Below are positions 21,188 through 31,361 of a DNA stretch of 64,000 nucleotides, piece by piece; within the stretch, counting starts at the first letter, position 1; each line of letters starts with the position of its first letter. Made by a program: the position numbers and the translations under genes. The notes under the pieces were generated by a model. It was given only the letters and a program-made list of their open reading frames with translations, searched no databases and had not been told where the DNA came from. Source of the DNA: Cherax quadricarinatus (taxonomy: Eukaryota > Arthropoda > Malacostraca > Decapoda > Parastacidae); contig NC_091292.1 in the NCBI RefSeq assembly GCF_038502225.1, forward strand, positions 53,436,278 to 53,500,277, given 5' to 3'.

Positions 21188-21441
21188 CGTGCTGTTGGAG
21201 TGTGAGCAAAGTAACATTTATGAAGGGATTCAGGGAAACCGGCAGGCCGGACTTGAGTCCTGGAGATGGGAAGTACAGTGCCTGCACTCTGATGGAGGGG
21301 TGTTAATGTTGCAGTTTAAAAACTGTAGTGTAAAGCACCCTTCTGGCAAGACAGTGATGGACTGAATGATGGTGAAAGTTTTTCTTTTTCGGGCCACCCT
21401 GCCTTGGTGGGAATCGGCCAGTGTGATAATAAAAAAAAAAA
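19290..21441 (+). mobile_element. RTE-like LINE, 5'-truncated, 13 bp target duplication
   Basis: It is flanked by a perfect 13 bp direct repeat, ATATTTAAATAAG, at 19277-19289 and 21442-21454. It starts abruptly inside the coding region (after the endonuclease) and ends with gggaatcggccagtgtgataataaaaaaa. This is the classic product of target-primed reverse transcription with 5' truncation. The perfect duplication and almost open frame make it one of the younger LINE insertions in the window. Confidence 0.95.
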
Positions 21442-21737
21442 ATATTTAAATAAGCTGACACACAGTTGTTTATAGAACTAGTAATGTTTAAAAGATCATA
21501 TGATATTTTATAATCAATAAAGAATGTACATACAATACATGTATACAGTTTCATCTAATAATCATCTTAGTGAGAAAGTTACACAAATTCTTTACTTACG
21601 ATTGAATGAGAGTCTTCTTACTTTCTATGTAATAATTTGTATATCTGTCCTTTTCTGCTTGTGACAAATTCTTCCATGCCTTAGAAACTTCAGCAAACAC
21701 TTTCTGGAAAAAATATTATTATTATTATTATTAATGT

Positions 21738-21832
21738 TATTTTTAACACACTGACCATCTCCCATCTAGTTAGAGTAACTCGAAAATATAGAAACGCTTT
21801 CACCACTTTCAACCCAAAAATAAAAAAAAAAA
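21738..21832 (-). mobile_element. decayed RTE-related LINE tail
   Basis: An ATT run (21713-21733) is followed by taacacactgaccatctccc and gaaacgctttcaccactttcaac, a diverged form of the RTE-related 3' end seen at 18971 and 57416. There is no coding part. Confidence 0.5.
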
Positions 21833-21919
21833 AAAAATCAAATGTATAGAATTCTAAATTTGGATAATGATTTTGTCACACAGCGATCAAGGGATACAGC
21901 CACACTAAATGTTGAAACT

Positions 21920-22680
21920 GTGACACCCACTGATGGTTGTGCATCGCCCTTGTAATACCCACTGATAGTTGTGCATCACCCTTATAACACCCACTGATGG
22001 TTGTGCATCACCCTTGTAACACTCACTGATTGTTGTGCATCACCCTTGTAACACCCACTAATGGTTGTGCATCACCCTTGTAACACTCACTGATAGTTGT
22101 GCATCACCCTTATAACACCCACTGATGGTTGTGCATCACCCTTGTAACACTCACTGATTGTTTTGCATCACCCTTGTAACACCCACTAATGGTTTTGCAT
22201 CACCCTTGTAACACTCACTGATTGTTGTGCATCACCCTTGTAACACCCACTACTGGTTGTGCATCACCCTTGTAACACCCACTAATGGTTGTGCATCACC
22301 CTTGTAACACTCACTGATTGTTGTGCATCACCCTTGTAACACCCACTAATGGTTGTGCATCACCCTTGTAACACTCACTGATAGTTGTGCATCACCCTTA
22401 TAACACCCACTGATGGTTGTGCATCGCCTTTGTAACACCCACTAATGGTTGTGCATCACCCTTGTAACACTCACTGATTGTTGTGCATCACCCTTGTAAC
22501 ACCCACTAATGGTTGTGCATCACCCTTATAACACTCACTGATAGTTGTGCATCACCCTTATAACACTCACTGATAGTTGTGCATCACCCTTATAACACCT
22601 ACTGATGGTTGTGCATCACCTTTGTAACACCCACTGATGGTTGTGCATCACCCTTGTAACACCCACTGATGGTGGCTAAG
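21920..22680. repeat. 32 bp minisatellite, about 24 units
   Basis: The tandem unit is cactgatggttgtgcatcac plus ccttgtaacacc (32 bases). Units differ at a few diagnostic sites (cccactgatgg, ctcactgattg, cccactaatgg, ctcactgatag). These variants recur in a partly regular order, giving a hint of a four-unit (128 bp) higher-order repeat. No element ends border it clearly. It ends at about 22680 in ctgatggtggctaag. Confidence 0.95.
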
Positions 22681-23055
22681 TCCACTTGACACCCATAGAT
22701 TGGGGTCCAGGGAATCTGACACCAATGGATTGGGATTCAGCCCACTTCACGATACCAAAATCTTTGCCGACACCTATCCGCAATTTTAGGTTGATCTCGA
22801 TACTTCAAATATTTTTTAAATTATGATAACTATGTTCACTATATAACTGAATGCTTATTCCTCAATATGTTTTAAATAACCTAGGGAGATTAAACACTAA
22901 ATAACTTACATAAGAACATAAGAAAGGAGGAACACTGCAGGAGGCCTGCTGGCCCATACTAGGCATGTCCTTTACAATTCATCCCACTAACAAACATTTG
23001 CCCAACCCACTTTTCAATGCCACCCAAGAAATAAGCTCTGATGTGAAAGTCCCAC

Positions 23056-25909
23056 TCAAATCCAACCCCTCCCACTCATGTACTTATCCAACCTAAATTT
23101 GAAACTACCTAAAGTCCCAGCCTCAATAACCCAACTAGGTAGACTGTTCCACTCATCAACTACCCTATTTCCAAACCAATACTTTCCTATGTCCTTTCTA
23201 AATCTAAACTTATCTAATTTAAATCCATTACTGCGGGTTCTCTCTTGGAGAGACATCCTCAAGACCTTATTAATATCCCCTTTATTAATACCTATCTTCC
23301 ACTTATACACTTCGATCAGGTCTCCCCTCATTCTTCGTCTAACAAGTGAATGTAACTTAAGAGTCTTCAATCTTTCTTCATAAGGAAGATTTCTAATGCT
23401 ATGTATTAATTTAGTCATCCTACGCTGAATGTTTTCTAACAAATTTATGTCCATTTTGTAATACGGAGACCAGAACTGAGCTGCATAATCTAGGTGAGGC
23501 CTTACTAATGATGTATAAAGCTGCAGTATGACCTCTGGACTTCTGTTGCTTACACTTCTTGATATAAATCCCAGTAATCTATTTGCCTTATTACGTACGC
23601 TTAGGCACTGCTGTCTTGGTTTAAGGTTGCTGCTCACCATAACCCCCAAGTTCTTTTCGCAATCTGTATGGCTAAGTTCTACATCATTTAACTTATAAGT
23701 ACTAGGGTTATGGGCACTCCCAAGCTTCAGAACCTTGCATTTATCTACATTGAACTGCATCTGCCACTTTTCTGACCAAGAATAGAGTTTGTTTAAATCC
23801 TCCTGAAGTTCCATAACATCTACGTTTGAATCAATTATCCTACCTATCTTTGTGTCATCGGCGAATTTGCTCATATCACTAGTAATTCCCTCATCAAGAT
23901 CATTGATATATATTATAAACAACAACGGGCCCAAGACTGATCCCTGTGGAACGCCACTTGTTACAGATCCCCACTCGGATTTAACCCCATTTATGGACAC
24001 TCTCTGCTTCCTGTCAGTGAGCCATGACTCGATCCACGAGAGCACTTTTCCCCCCAATGCCATGAGCTGCCACTTTCTTTAACAGTCTATGGTGCGGAAC
24101 TCTATCAAAAGCCTTACTAAAATCTAAGTAAATAATATCAAATTCTTTATTGTGGTCAACAGCCTCAAAAGCTTTACTGAAGAAAGTTAATAAATTAGTT
24201 AGACAAGACCGGCCTCTTGTGAATCCATGCTGAGTATCATTAATCAAGCTATGCTTATCGAGATGGCTTCTTATAATCTCAGCTATAATTGACTCTAGTA
24301 ATTTGCCTACAATTGAGGTCAGGCATATTGGGCGGTAATTTGACGGCAACGACTTGTCCCTGTTTTAAAAATAGGAGTTACATTAGCCATCTTCCACATA
24401 TCAGACACTACACCTGTTTGAAGAGATAAATTAAAAATATTAGTTAATGGTTCACAGAGTTCCATTTTGCATTCCTTAAGAACCCTTGAAAAAACCTCAT
24501 CAGGACCCGGCGACTTATTTTGCTTCAGTCTGTCTATCTGCTTCACAACCATCTCACTAGTGACTGTGATGTTACATAATTTATCTTCTTCTAGCCCACT
24601 GTAAAAATTAATTACTGGAATATTGTTAGTGTCTTCCTGTGTAAAAACTGAGAGAAAATAATTATTTAAAATCAAGCACATTTCATTCTCTTTGTCAGTA
24701 AGGTGCCCATAGTTATTTTTAAGGGGACCTATCTTATCTCTAACTTTTGTTCTATAGACCTGGAAAAAACTTTTTGGGTTAGTTTTAGAATCCCTAGCAA
24801 CTTTAATTTCATAGTCCCTTTTAGCTTTTCTTATCCCCTTATTAATTTCCCTCTTAATGTCAATATACTGATTCATAAGATGACCCTCACCTCTTTTGAT
24901 ACACCTATAAATTCCTTTCTTATGCCCTAGTAGATATTTGAGCCTATTATTCATCCATTTTGGGTCATTTCTATTTGATCTAATTTCTTTATATGGGATA
25001 AACGCTCTTTGAGCAGCATGTATAGTGTTCAGAAAACTGTCATATTGATAGCTCTCTTCGTTACCCCAGTCAACAGATGATAAGTGTTCTCTAAGCCCAT
25101 CGTAATCTGCTAAGCGAAAATCTGGGACTGTTACTGAGTTATCGCTACTATCGTACTTCCATTCAATGCTAAATGTAATTGATTTGTGGTTGCTAGCACC
25201 CAGTTCCTCTGAAATTTCTAAATTATTAACAAGGGGTTCATTGTTTGCCATAACTATGTCAAGCAGGTTATTTCCCCTTGTAGGTTCTGTCACAAACTGC
25301 TTCAAAAAACAATCCTGAAATACTTCTAAGAAGTCGTATGATTCTAAATTCCCAGTCAAGAAATTCCAATCAACATGACTAAAGTTAAAGTCTCCTAGAA
25401 TTACTACATTATCGTGCCTTGTGGCCTTAACAATTTCCTCCCATAGTAGTTTCCCTTGGTCCCTATCTAAGTTTGGGGGACGGTATCACCCCTAAAATCA
25501 GTTTTTCATGCCCCTCTGAAAATTCTATCCAAACAGACTCTGTTTGTGTTACTTCAGACTTAATACCCGTTTTTATGCAACAGTTCAAGCGATCTCGGAC
25601 ATACAATGCCACCCCACCCCCCCTCCCAATACTTCTATCTTCTTGGAACAATTTAAAACCCTGAATATGACATTCCGCAGGCATGTCCCGACTTTTTGAA
25701 TTAAACCACGTCTCACTTAAGGCAAATACATCAATGTTACCTACACTAGCAACTAATCTCAACTCGTCCATCTTATTCCTAGCACTACGGCAATTAGCAT
25801 AATAAACATTGAAAGACTCTCCTTTCTCTTTACCCTTCCTGCTCATTTCTATTTTTCTACTAAACCTATTACGTACTGTCCTTATCACCCAAGGTCCCTG
25901 GCTTTTCAA
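23056..25909 (-). pseudogene. CR1-like ORF2 (endonuclease-RT), three frameshifts
   Basis: The endonuclease starts with YYANCRSARNKMDELRL (about 25815), ALSETWFNSK and GGGVALYVRD. The frame shifts at about 25485, after which LGDFNFSHVDW and the long linker RSNRNDPKWMNNRLKYLLG follow. The RT starts near KQNKSPGPDEVFSRVLKE (about 24530). Another shift occurs near 24350, then NYRPICLTSIVGKLLES, DIIYLDFSKAFDRVPH, a third shift near 24050 in a run of G, and finally GVPQGSVLGPLLFIIYINDLD, FADDTKIGR (about 23865) and the C-terminus ending DKYMSGRGWI at 23056. The active-site residues (FADD, LDFSKAFD) are intact; only small indels disable it. Confidence 0.85.
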
Positions 25910-26011
25910 TATCTATCTCATTCTTATTATTACTAGTTCCCCTAGAACTCGTAATATTACTACACAGGGACTTCACTGTTTTCCTGCCAAAACCCATACC
26001 ACTAACTATTC

Positions 26012-26848
26012 CTAGTTTAAAGTCCTAACTGCTCCTTCCACTGCAGTTGCCAGTGCTCCCACCCCACACCTAGATAAGTGAACCCCATCCCTAGCATACA
26101 TGTCATTTCTGCCATAGAAGAGGTCCCAGTTGTCAATGAATGTTACCGCATTTTCCTTACAGTATTTGTCCAGCCAGCAATTGACACCAATTGCCCTGGA
26201 CAACCGTTCATTTCCAACTCCCCTCCTTGGCAAAATACCACATATGAGAGGGTTCCCACCCTTACTTCTAATTATTTCTATTGCTGACCTATACCTGCTA
26301 ATCAGGTCCTCACTCCTACGTCTGCCAACATCGTTGCCTCCAGCACTGAGATAGATAATAGGATTGCTCCCATTACCTCTCATGATGTCATCCAGACGGC
26401 TAACAATATCCTCCATCCCAGCCCCAGGAAAGCAAACTCTCTGTCTCCTACTCCTGTCCTTCAAGCAGAACGCCCTATCCATATACCTAACATGGCTATC
26501 CCCAACAACAACAATATTCGTACCTTCCTTAATGTCTTTCGTCGTGACATTCCCAGTAGTCGACTCACATTCGTCGGGTAGCACTGAGAATGTATTGGAT
26601 GTTTCCACAACAGTTTCCACGGCAGTCTCTTTCTTCTTCATCGTTTCTACCTTTCCATTCGTCTTCTTGATCGTCAACTTCTTTCCCTGCTGTCCAGCCA
26701 CTGACCAGTTTCCCTTCTTGACCTGAGGACTCAAAACAGGAGGACTACTCCGAATCTTTTTGTTTTCCTCGGTCAGTCGCCGAATTTCCATATTCGCCAA
26801 CCTCAATTCTTCCTTAAGCTGTTGGTAAAGTTGCTCGATGGAGGGCAT
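26012..26848 (-). CDS. CR1-like LINE ORF1 with SGNH/GDSL hydrolase domain, 278 aa
   Basis: The frame is intact from ATG at 26848. Residues 5-35 form a likely coiled coil (LKEELRLANMEIRRLTEENK). Residues 36-105 are low-complexity Lys/Thr-rich. Residues 110-278 look like an SGNH hydrolase: block I GDSH at 116-119 with the candidate nucleophile Ser118, block III GGND at 170-173, and block V DGVH with Asp254 and His257. Esterase-type domains of this family are known in ORF1 proteins of some CR1-like LINEs; the substrate is unknown. ORF1p is expected to act in the element's RNA-protein particle. The same C-terminal region occurs at 58166-58422. All catalytic residues are present although ORF2 of this copy is broken. 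Confidence 0.8.
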   Translation of the reverse strand: MPSIEQLYQQLKEELRLANMEIRRLTEENKKIRSSPPVLSPQVKKGNWSVAGQQGKKLTIKKTNGKVETMKKKETAVETVVETSNTFSVLPDECESTTGNVTTKDIKEGTNIVVVGDSHVRYMDRAFCLKDRSRRQRVCFPGAGMEDIVSRLDDIMRGNGSNPIIYLSAGGNDVGRRRSEDLISRYRSAIEIIRSKGGNPLICGILPRRGVGNERLSRAIGVNCWLDKYCKENAVTFIDNWDLFYGRNDMYARDGVHLSRCGVGALATAVEGAVRTLN

Positions 26849-27149
26849 CTTGCTTCAATTCTAGAGAGCGCGCAAACAGGTCTTCACAGAGCCAAGTACA
26901 CGTCAACACTGCGCAAAAGCCAACTCAATCAGGAGCCACTGCGCAGCACGTCCGCACGGCCCAATAGCGATGCGAACACTCCGATTTAATTTCTTATAGA
27001 TGATAATATCATTACTCATTACTAATTGCAGGCACTGCCATGAGGCTAACAAATTGAAAAAAAAAAAACATAAAATTTCCAAATCCATCTACACATTTAG
27101 TAATCAGGAGAATACATAATCAGAAATCAATTACAAAAATAAATATTTG

Positions 27150-27206
27150 AATGGGCCAATAGGCCTGCTGAAGTGTTCCTCCATTTTTATGTTCATAAGA
27201 AACTAT
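27150..27206 (+). mobile_element. CR1-like 3' tail fragment
   Basis: gggccaataggcctgctgaa and gtgttcctcc...tttatgttcataag match the last 50 bases of the CR1-like LINEs here, in the plus orientation. No coding part is attached. Confidence 0.65.
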
Positions 27207-27631
27207 CATGGCCAAACAATCTCTTCTTTATCCACCATGACTTCTATTACCAGTCTCACCACCAGCTCCACCCTATTAATAATTATGTTGAGGGTTTACT
27301 TTACTGTTTAAGCTTTAAAAAAATTCTGAAATTTAAAAAAAAACATTATTAAATGAATTAAATGACATAGTATTATACAGTTTAAAGTGTTTTTTTTTAA
27401 ACTTTAAAAAACCTATTGAAAATAGAAAAATACAGTATTCTAATACCTGAAATTAAAAACAAAACATATACATATATACATTAATAGCTAAAATTAAAAA
27501 TGTTCAAGATGAAGTTTAGGAACAGCAATATCTACCCATTTTCAGAAGATAATCTGTTCCCATGAGGAGAGTAGACGTCCCCTCCGATACTGAACAATCC
27601 TTCATTCTACTGAAGAGGGAAGTGGAGGAGG
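27207..27631. other. no gene seen
   Basis: AT-rich sequence with several A and T runs. I see no coding region or recognisable element. Confidence 0.4.
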
Positions 27632-27682
27632 GTGATCTTTTATATTTACTGGCTAGGTTTGCCAGTTAATATACAAGATCAC
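27632..27682. repeat. imperfect inverted repeat, 22 bp arms
   Basis: Left arm 27632-27653 starts gtgatcttttat and ends actggc; right arm 27661-27682 starts gccagttaat and ends aagatcac. The arms pair at about 20 of 22 positions around a 7-base loop, and weaker pairing seems to continue outward. It could be a small foldback element or chance decay of a larger palindrome. Confidence 0.6.
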
Positions 27683-28064
27683 TCCACTCCTCTAGTGGAT
27701 TTCCTTCGTAGCACCAGTAATACCTATACTATTGTACCGCATCAAACTTCTATTTTTAATAATTTTTTATTTTGTTTCAACAAAAAAATTAAAAATTCGC
27801 TTATAAATACATTGAAAACAACATACAACAGATTTTTCCTGTAATATATTTGTCAGCTGCAAATTATTTTAACGTAAGGTTGATGAAGTCATACGTCTGG
27901 CAATGAGCATCTGGGGGAGACTGCAGCTCTGCAGCTCCTATGGATGAGCCACCACTGAATACTACTGTCATATATTTGTCTGTTTCACTATGTTTGTGGT
28001 AACACGAATGTCATAATGCTTATTTTTAAATACTGCTTTTTTGCAACTTAAGAAGTGTAAAATC

Positions 28065-28443
28065 AAAGGACACAAGTGCAACTAATGTGACATTTTATCG
28101 TGGCAATGTTTCGCTCTCCAGGAGCTTTATCAAGCCATTACAAACAGTAAATGGACACAGAGGGGTATATATAGGCTCAAAGTGAGGCACAATACTAGTG
28201 GTAGTAGTAGCAGTAGTGACATAAGTTGTAGTAGTAGTAGTAATACAATATGGTAGAGCAATTACTACTACTACTACAATTTATGTCACTACTACTACTA
28301 CTACTACCACTAGTATTGCACCTCACTCTGAGCCTTTATATACCCTCTGTGTCCACGTACTGTTTGTAACGGCTTGACAAAGCTCCTGGAGAGCGAAACG
28401 TTGCCACAATAAAATGTCACATTCGTTGCACTTGTGTCCTTTT
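28065..28443. repeat. large palindrome of hairpin-motif repeat D, about 180 bp arms
   Basis: Arms at 28065-28244 and 28261-28443 are near-perfect reverse complements around a 16-base spacer. Read from the centre outward on each strand: (TAC)n microsatellite, a TATA-like tract (CTATATATACCCC on the left arm's minus strand; TTATATACCC on the right arm), about 35 bases, the motif TTGAYAAA then the hairpin GCTC-CTGGA-GAGC then GAAACRTTGCCAC, then aataaaatgtcac and a 3' tail gcacttgtgtcctttt. This is two copies of one short element joined head to head. The same order of parts is seen in repeats A and B. Confidence 0.9.
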
Positions 28444-28837
28444 ACTTTACATATTGTCGGTAATTCTACCAACATTATTACAACTTAACCCTTTGACTGT
28501 CGCGGTCGTATATGTACGTCATAGGAGATACCGTGTTTGACGTATCTATACGCATAAATTCTAGCGGCTTCAAATCAAGCAGGAGAAAGCTGGTAGGCCC
28601 ACATGTGAGAGAATGGGTCTCCTTGGTCAGTGTGCACCATATAAAAAAAATCGGGGAGCCAGTGGTGCATTGTGGGAATACCATTTCAGTCGTCCTTTTT
28701 CAGCATGTCTAGCGGTAAGAAATATGTGACTTCCCTGCAAATCTGGGACTCTTCTCTTCCCAAGTGATGCTCTAACACAGATGGAAGTGTCAATGAAGAT
28801 CAATTTCATGATTTCGAGGAGTTTGAGACCAAAAGCA

Positions 28838-29283
28838 ATGGAGGAGGTGGAGGAGGAGGAGGAGGAGGAGGAGGAGGAGGAGGAAGAGGAGGAGGAAGAA
28901 GAGGAGGAGGAAGAAGAGGAGGAAGAAGAGGAGGAGGAAGAAGAGGAGGAGGAAGAAGAGGAGGAAGAAGAAGAGGAGGAGGAAGGAAGGAGGAAGAGGA
29001 AGGAAGGAGGGAGGAGGAGGAAGGAGGGAGGAGGAGGTAGGAGGGAGGAGGAAGAAGGAGGGAGGAGGAAGAAGGAGGGAGGAGGAAGAAGGAGGGAGGA
29101 GGAAGAAGGAGGGAGGAGGTGGGAGGGAGGAGGAGGAAGGAGGGAGGGAGGAAGAAGGAGGGAGGAGGAGGAAGGAGGGAGGGAGGAGGAGGGAGGAGGG
29201 GGAAGGTGGAAGGTGGAAGGAGGAAGAGGAAGAAGAAGAAGAAGAAGAAGAAGAAGAAGAAGAAGAAGAAGAAGAAGAAGAAT
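28838..29283 (+). repeat. purine tract (GGA/GAA)n, about 445 bp
   Basis: This is an almost uninterrupted purine strand made of GGA, GAA and GGAAGAA mixtures, ending in a pure (GAA)n run of about 18 units. One strand has hardly any C or T for over 400 bases. Such tracts can form triplex (H-DNA) structures; that property is general knowledge, not tested here. It lies inside the piggyBac element. Confidence 0.95.
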
Positions 29284-29456
29284 AATACCTAATACCTAAT
29301 AATAATAATATGTAATAATATGTTCCCTTGAGGCATGAAAACAGTTCACCCCATGACAGTGACAAGATAAGGGGAGATAACATCTGATAAGAGCTGACCT
29401 TTGATGAGCGTAAACGAGGGTGGAGGGAGGGGGGCAGCTGTCCATCTGTCAAGAGC

Positions 29457-29671
29457 CAGGAGGAGGAGGAGGAGAAGAAGGAGGAGGAGGAGGAGAAGGA
29501 GGAGGAGGAGGAGGAGGAGGAGGAGGAGGAGGAGGAGGAGAAGGAGGAGGAGGAGGAGAAGGAGGAGGAGGAGGAGAAGGAGGAGAAGGAGAAGGAGAAG
29601 GAGAAGGAGAAGAAGGAGAATGAGGAGGAGGAGAAGGAGGAGGAGGAGGAGGAGGAGGAGGAGGAGGAGAT
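29457..29671 (+). repeat. second purine tract (GGA/GAA)n, about 215 bp
   Basis: Mixed GGA and GAA units, separated from the first tract by about 175 bases of ordinary sequence. It is followed by a TGTCTGTC-rich segment. Confidence 0.95.
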
Positions 29672-29685
29672 GACGACGAACAAAC

Positions 29686-29945
29686 ATTTGTCTGTCTGTC
29701 TATTTGTCTGTCTGCCAAACTCCCTGTCTATCCATCTAGCTCTGTCTCAAAGAGAGCCACAAGACTGTCATCATCACGTTTACTCACATCTTCAAGCAGA
29801 GTATAGCACTTTGTCTGGATTTTTTGGGTTATTCTAGGTAATTTACACTATGTACAGTTGTATTTATGTGTACCTGTGAGACAGAGATAGACAGAGAGAG
29901 AGAAAGAGAGACAGATTGAAAGAGATAGAATGAGGGAGAAAGATA
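29686..29945 (+). repeat. dispersed repeat bracketed by microsatellites, copy 1
   Basis: (GTCT)n at 29690-29715, a core (agcagagtatagcacttt, ggattttttgggttattcta, ggtaatttacactatgta, to about 29865), then a (GACA/GA)n tract. The same series occurs at 31999-33110, where the trailing microsatellite has expanded enormously. Unclassified. Confidence 0.6.
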
Positions 29946-30454
29946 ATTAGATAGAATGGAGGGGGAAGCAGCATCCGACCCCATTGTTTTGACAGGCGGT
30001 AGGGGGTGACTAATGAGACAATATGTCATTTTGACAGCTGCCGACTCCTGACTCAAAACAATTATAAGCCACACACTCGCACACAAGACAAGCTTGCTGA
30101 AGGGTGATAATAGGAGTTTTATGAAAGTATCTAGTGACTATATATGTGTATATATATTATAGAAACCAGAAGCAAGAAGGGAAGGCAGGAATGAAGGAAG
30201 GACTAGATGAAAGGAAGGAAAAAAGTAATGAAGGACAGATGAAGGAATGTAGGAAGAGAGGTGGAATGCCCTCCAGGTAGCCTCCAGGTAGGAAAGGAAT
30301 GAAGGAAATTAGGAAGGAATGATGACACAAGACCGTTTACCTAGGATAACTACATAACACAACTGCCTGCTAACACTTTGAAGAAAACTGCTCAGACGAG
30401 GTGTTTTGTCTTTGCACATAAAAAAAAAAATCAACAAAAATGCACACACACTGA

Positions 30455-30586
30455 TTTTATGTGTGAGAGTGTAAAACACCACCGTGTATGACACCATGTT
30501 TTATGTGTGAGAGTGTAAAACACCACTGTGTATGACACCATGTTTTATGTGTGAGAGTGTAAAACACCACTGTGTATGACACCATG
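30455..30586 (+). repeat. 44 bp tandem triplication of a piggyBac zinc-finger coding segment
   Basis: Three almost identical 44-base units (30455-30498, 30499-30542, 30543-30586), each starting ttttatgtgtgag and ending gacaccatg. The unit matches the piggyBac sequence at about 38851-38893 that encodes FMCEECKVPLCMVP of the C-terminal cysteine-rich domain. After the third unit the element continues like the intact copy (cacagagttccacaagct). Confidence 0.85.
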
Positions 30587-31361
30587 TTTCACAGAGTTCC
30601 ACAAGCTGCAGAACTTCTAGGAGTATGTTCAGTGACTGTATATTGGTATATATATTATAGAACAATAGTAATAAACAATTTTTTGTATTGTTTGTTTTTG
30701 TAAACAAGTTTTGTAAACAATATATTGATAATTATGTTTGTGTGCTTATTGTGTTGTATACAACGAGTGTATATATGTACATTGCACCTTACTTTGGTCT
30801 CACAGGCCACATAAGTTATGTGAAAAAATAAAATAGTGAAAAAAACAACAAACCTTCAAATACAAGTAAACTAAAGTTTACCGGGTGAGCGGCAGTCACC
30901 GCTGTTGCCATACGCAGCTCATTTTCTGCAAACTTCATGCCTCTATATCTCGGTAAGTACTGATGGGAAAAATTTTTTGGGGGGACTAAAACAATCAGAA
31001 AAATAATCTTAACATTTTCATAAGAAAAAATAATTTTTTTTTTTTCGAATATTTTGCGACACCAGGAGACACTTCAGGATTGGGCCCTTCGACAGTCAAA
31101 GGGTTAAGAAGTGCATCCAGAAATAAATAGCACATTTCTGGATGCTGGAAGGCAGGGTTCAATACGGCATAAGCTGTCAGTAGTCCTATAATCCCCAACA
31201 ACAACAACATGGAGACCTACAGGAATACAAACCTTTGTGACCCTGCAGTTTATCCTATACATATACATGTATTTAAAAATAGATTAATTGTTTTATGAAT
31301 ACCAATCTGCAGTTATGAAAAATCACATTGCTATCCTTCATACTACTGTACTGGTTTGCAT

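Larger units (their letters stand above)
22908..26985 (-). mobile_element. CR1-like LINE, near full length, minus strand
   Basis: On the minus strand it has a GC-rich 5' untranslated region (about 26985-26849), ORF1 (26848-26012), a short gap, ORF2 in four frame pieces (25909-23056) and a 3' untranslated region ending ...gcagtgttcctcctttcttatgttctta (22908). Endonuclease, RT motifs and the TTCTTATG-type 3' end fit the CR1 clade. Related copies: 48513-50360 (plus, 5'-truncated) and a second subfamily at 58163-63861. Confidence 0.85.
28489..31103 (+). mobile_element. piggyBac-type element, gene replaced by simple repeats
   Basis: It is flanked by TTAA (28485-28488 and 31104-31107) with perfect 14 bp ends CCCTTTGACTGTCG / CGACAGTCAAAGGG. 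The 5' region shares its layout with the piggyBac at 36477 (ctagcggcttcaaat, cacatgtgagagaatggg, gtggtgcattgtggga). A start-like ATG at 28705 begins a short reading that enters GGA repeats at about 28840. Only the 3' end of the transposase region (30455-30620) and the 3' untranslated region can be recognised after the repeats. It is non-autonomous. Confidence 0.85.

Noticed and set aside
21920..22680. Regular 32 bp repeats resembling a CRISPR array
   Set aside because: The units are contiguous with no unique spacers, and the context is a eukaryotic repeat-rich region. It is a minisatellite.
28691..28809. Short open frame at the start of the repeat-filled piggyBac as a functional N-terminus
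   Set aside because: It reads into a stop and then GGA repeats; it is the relic of the transposase start.
28781..29718. Open frames of poly-Glu, poly-Arg, poly-Gly, poly-Ser, poly-Leu or poly-Pro
   Set aside because: Products of the GGA/GAA tracts inside a piggyBac element, not proteins.
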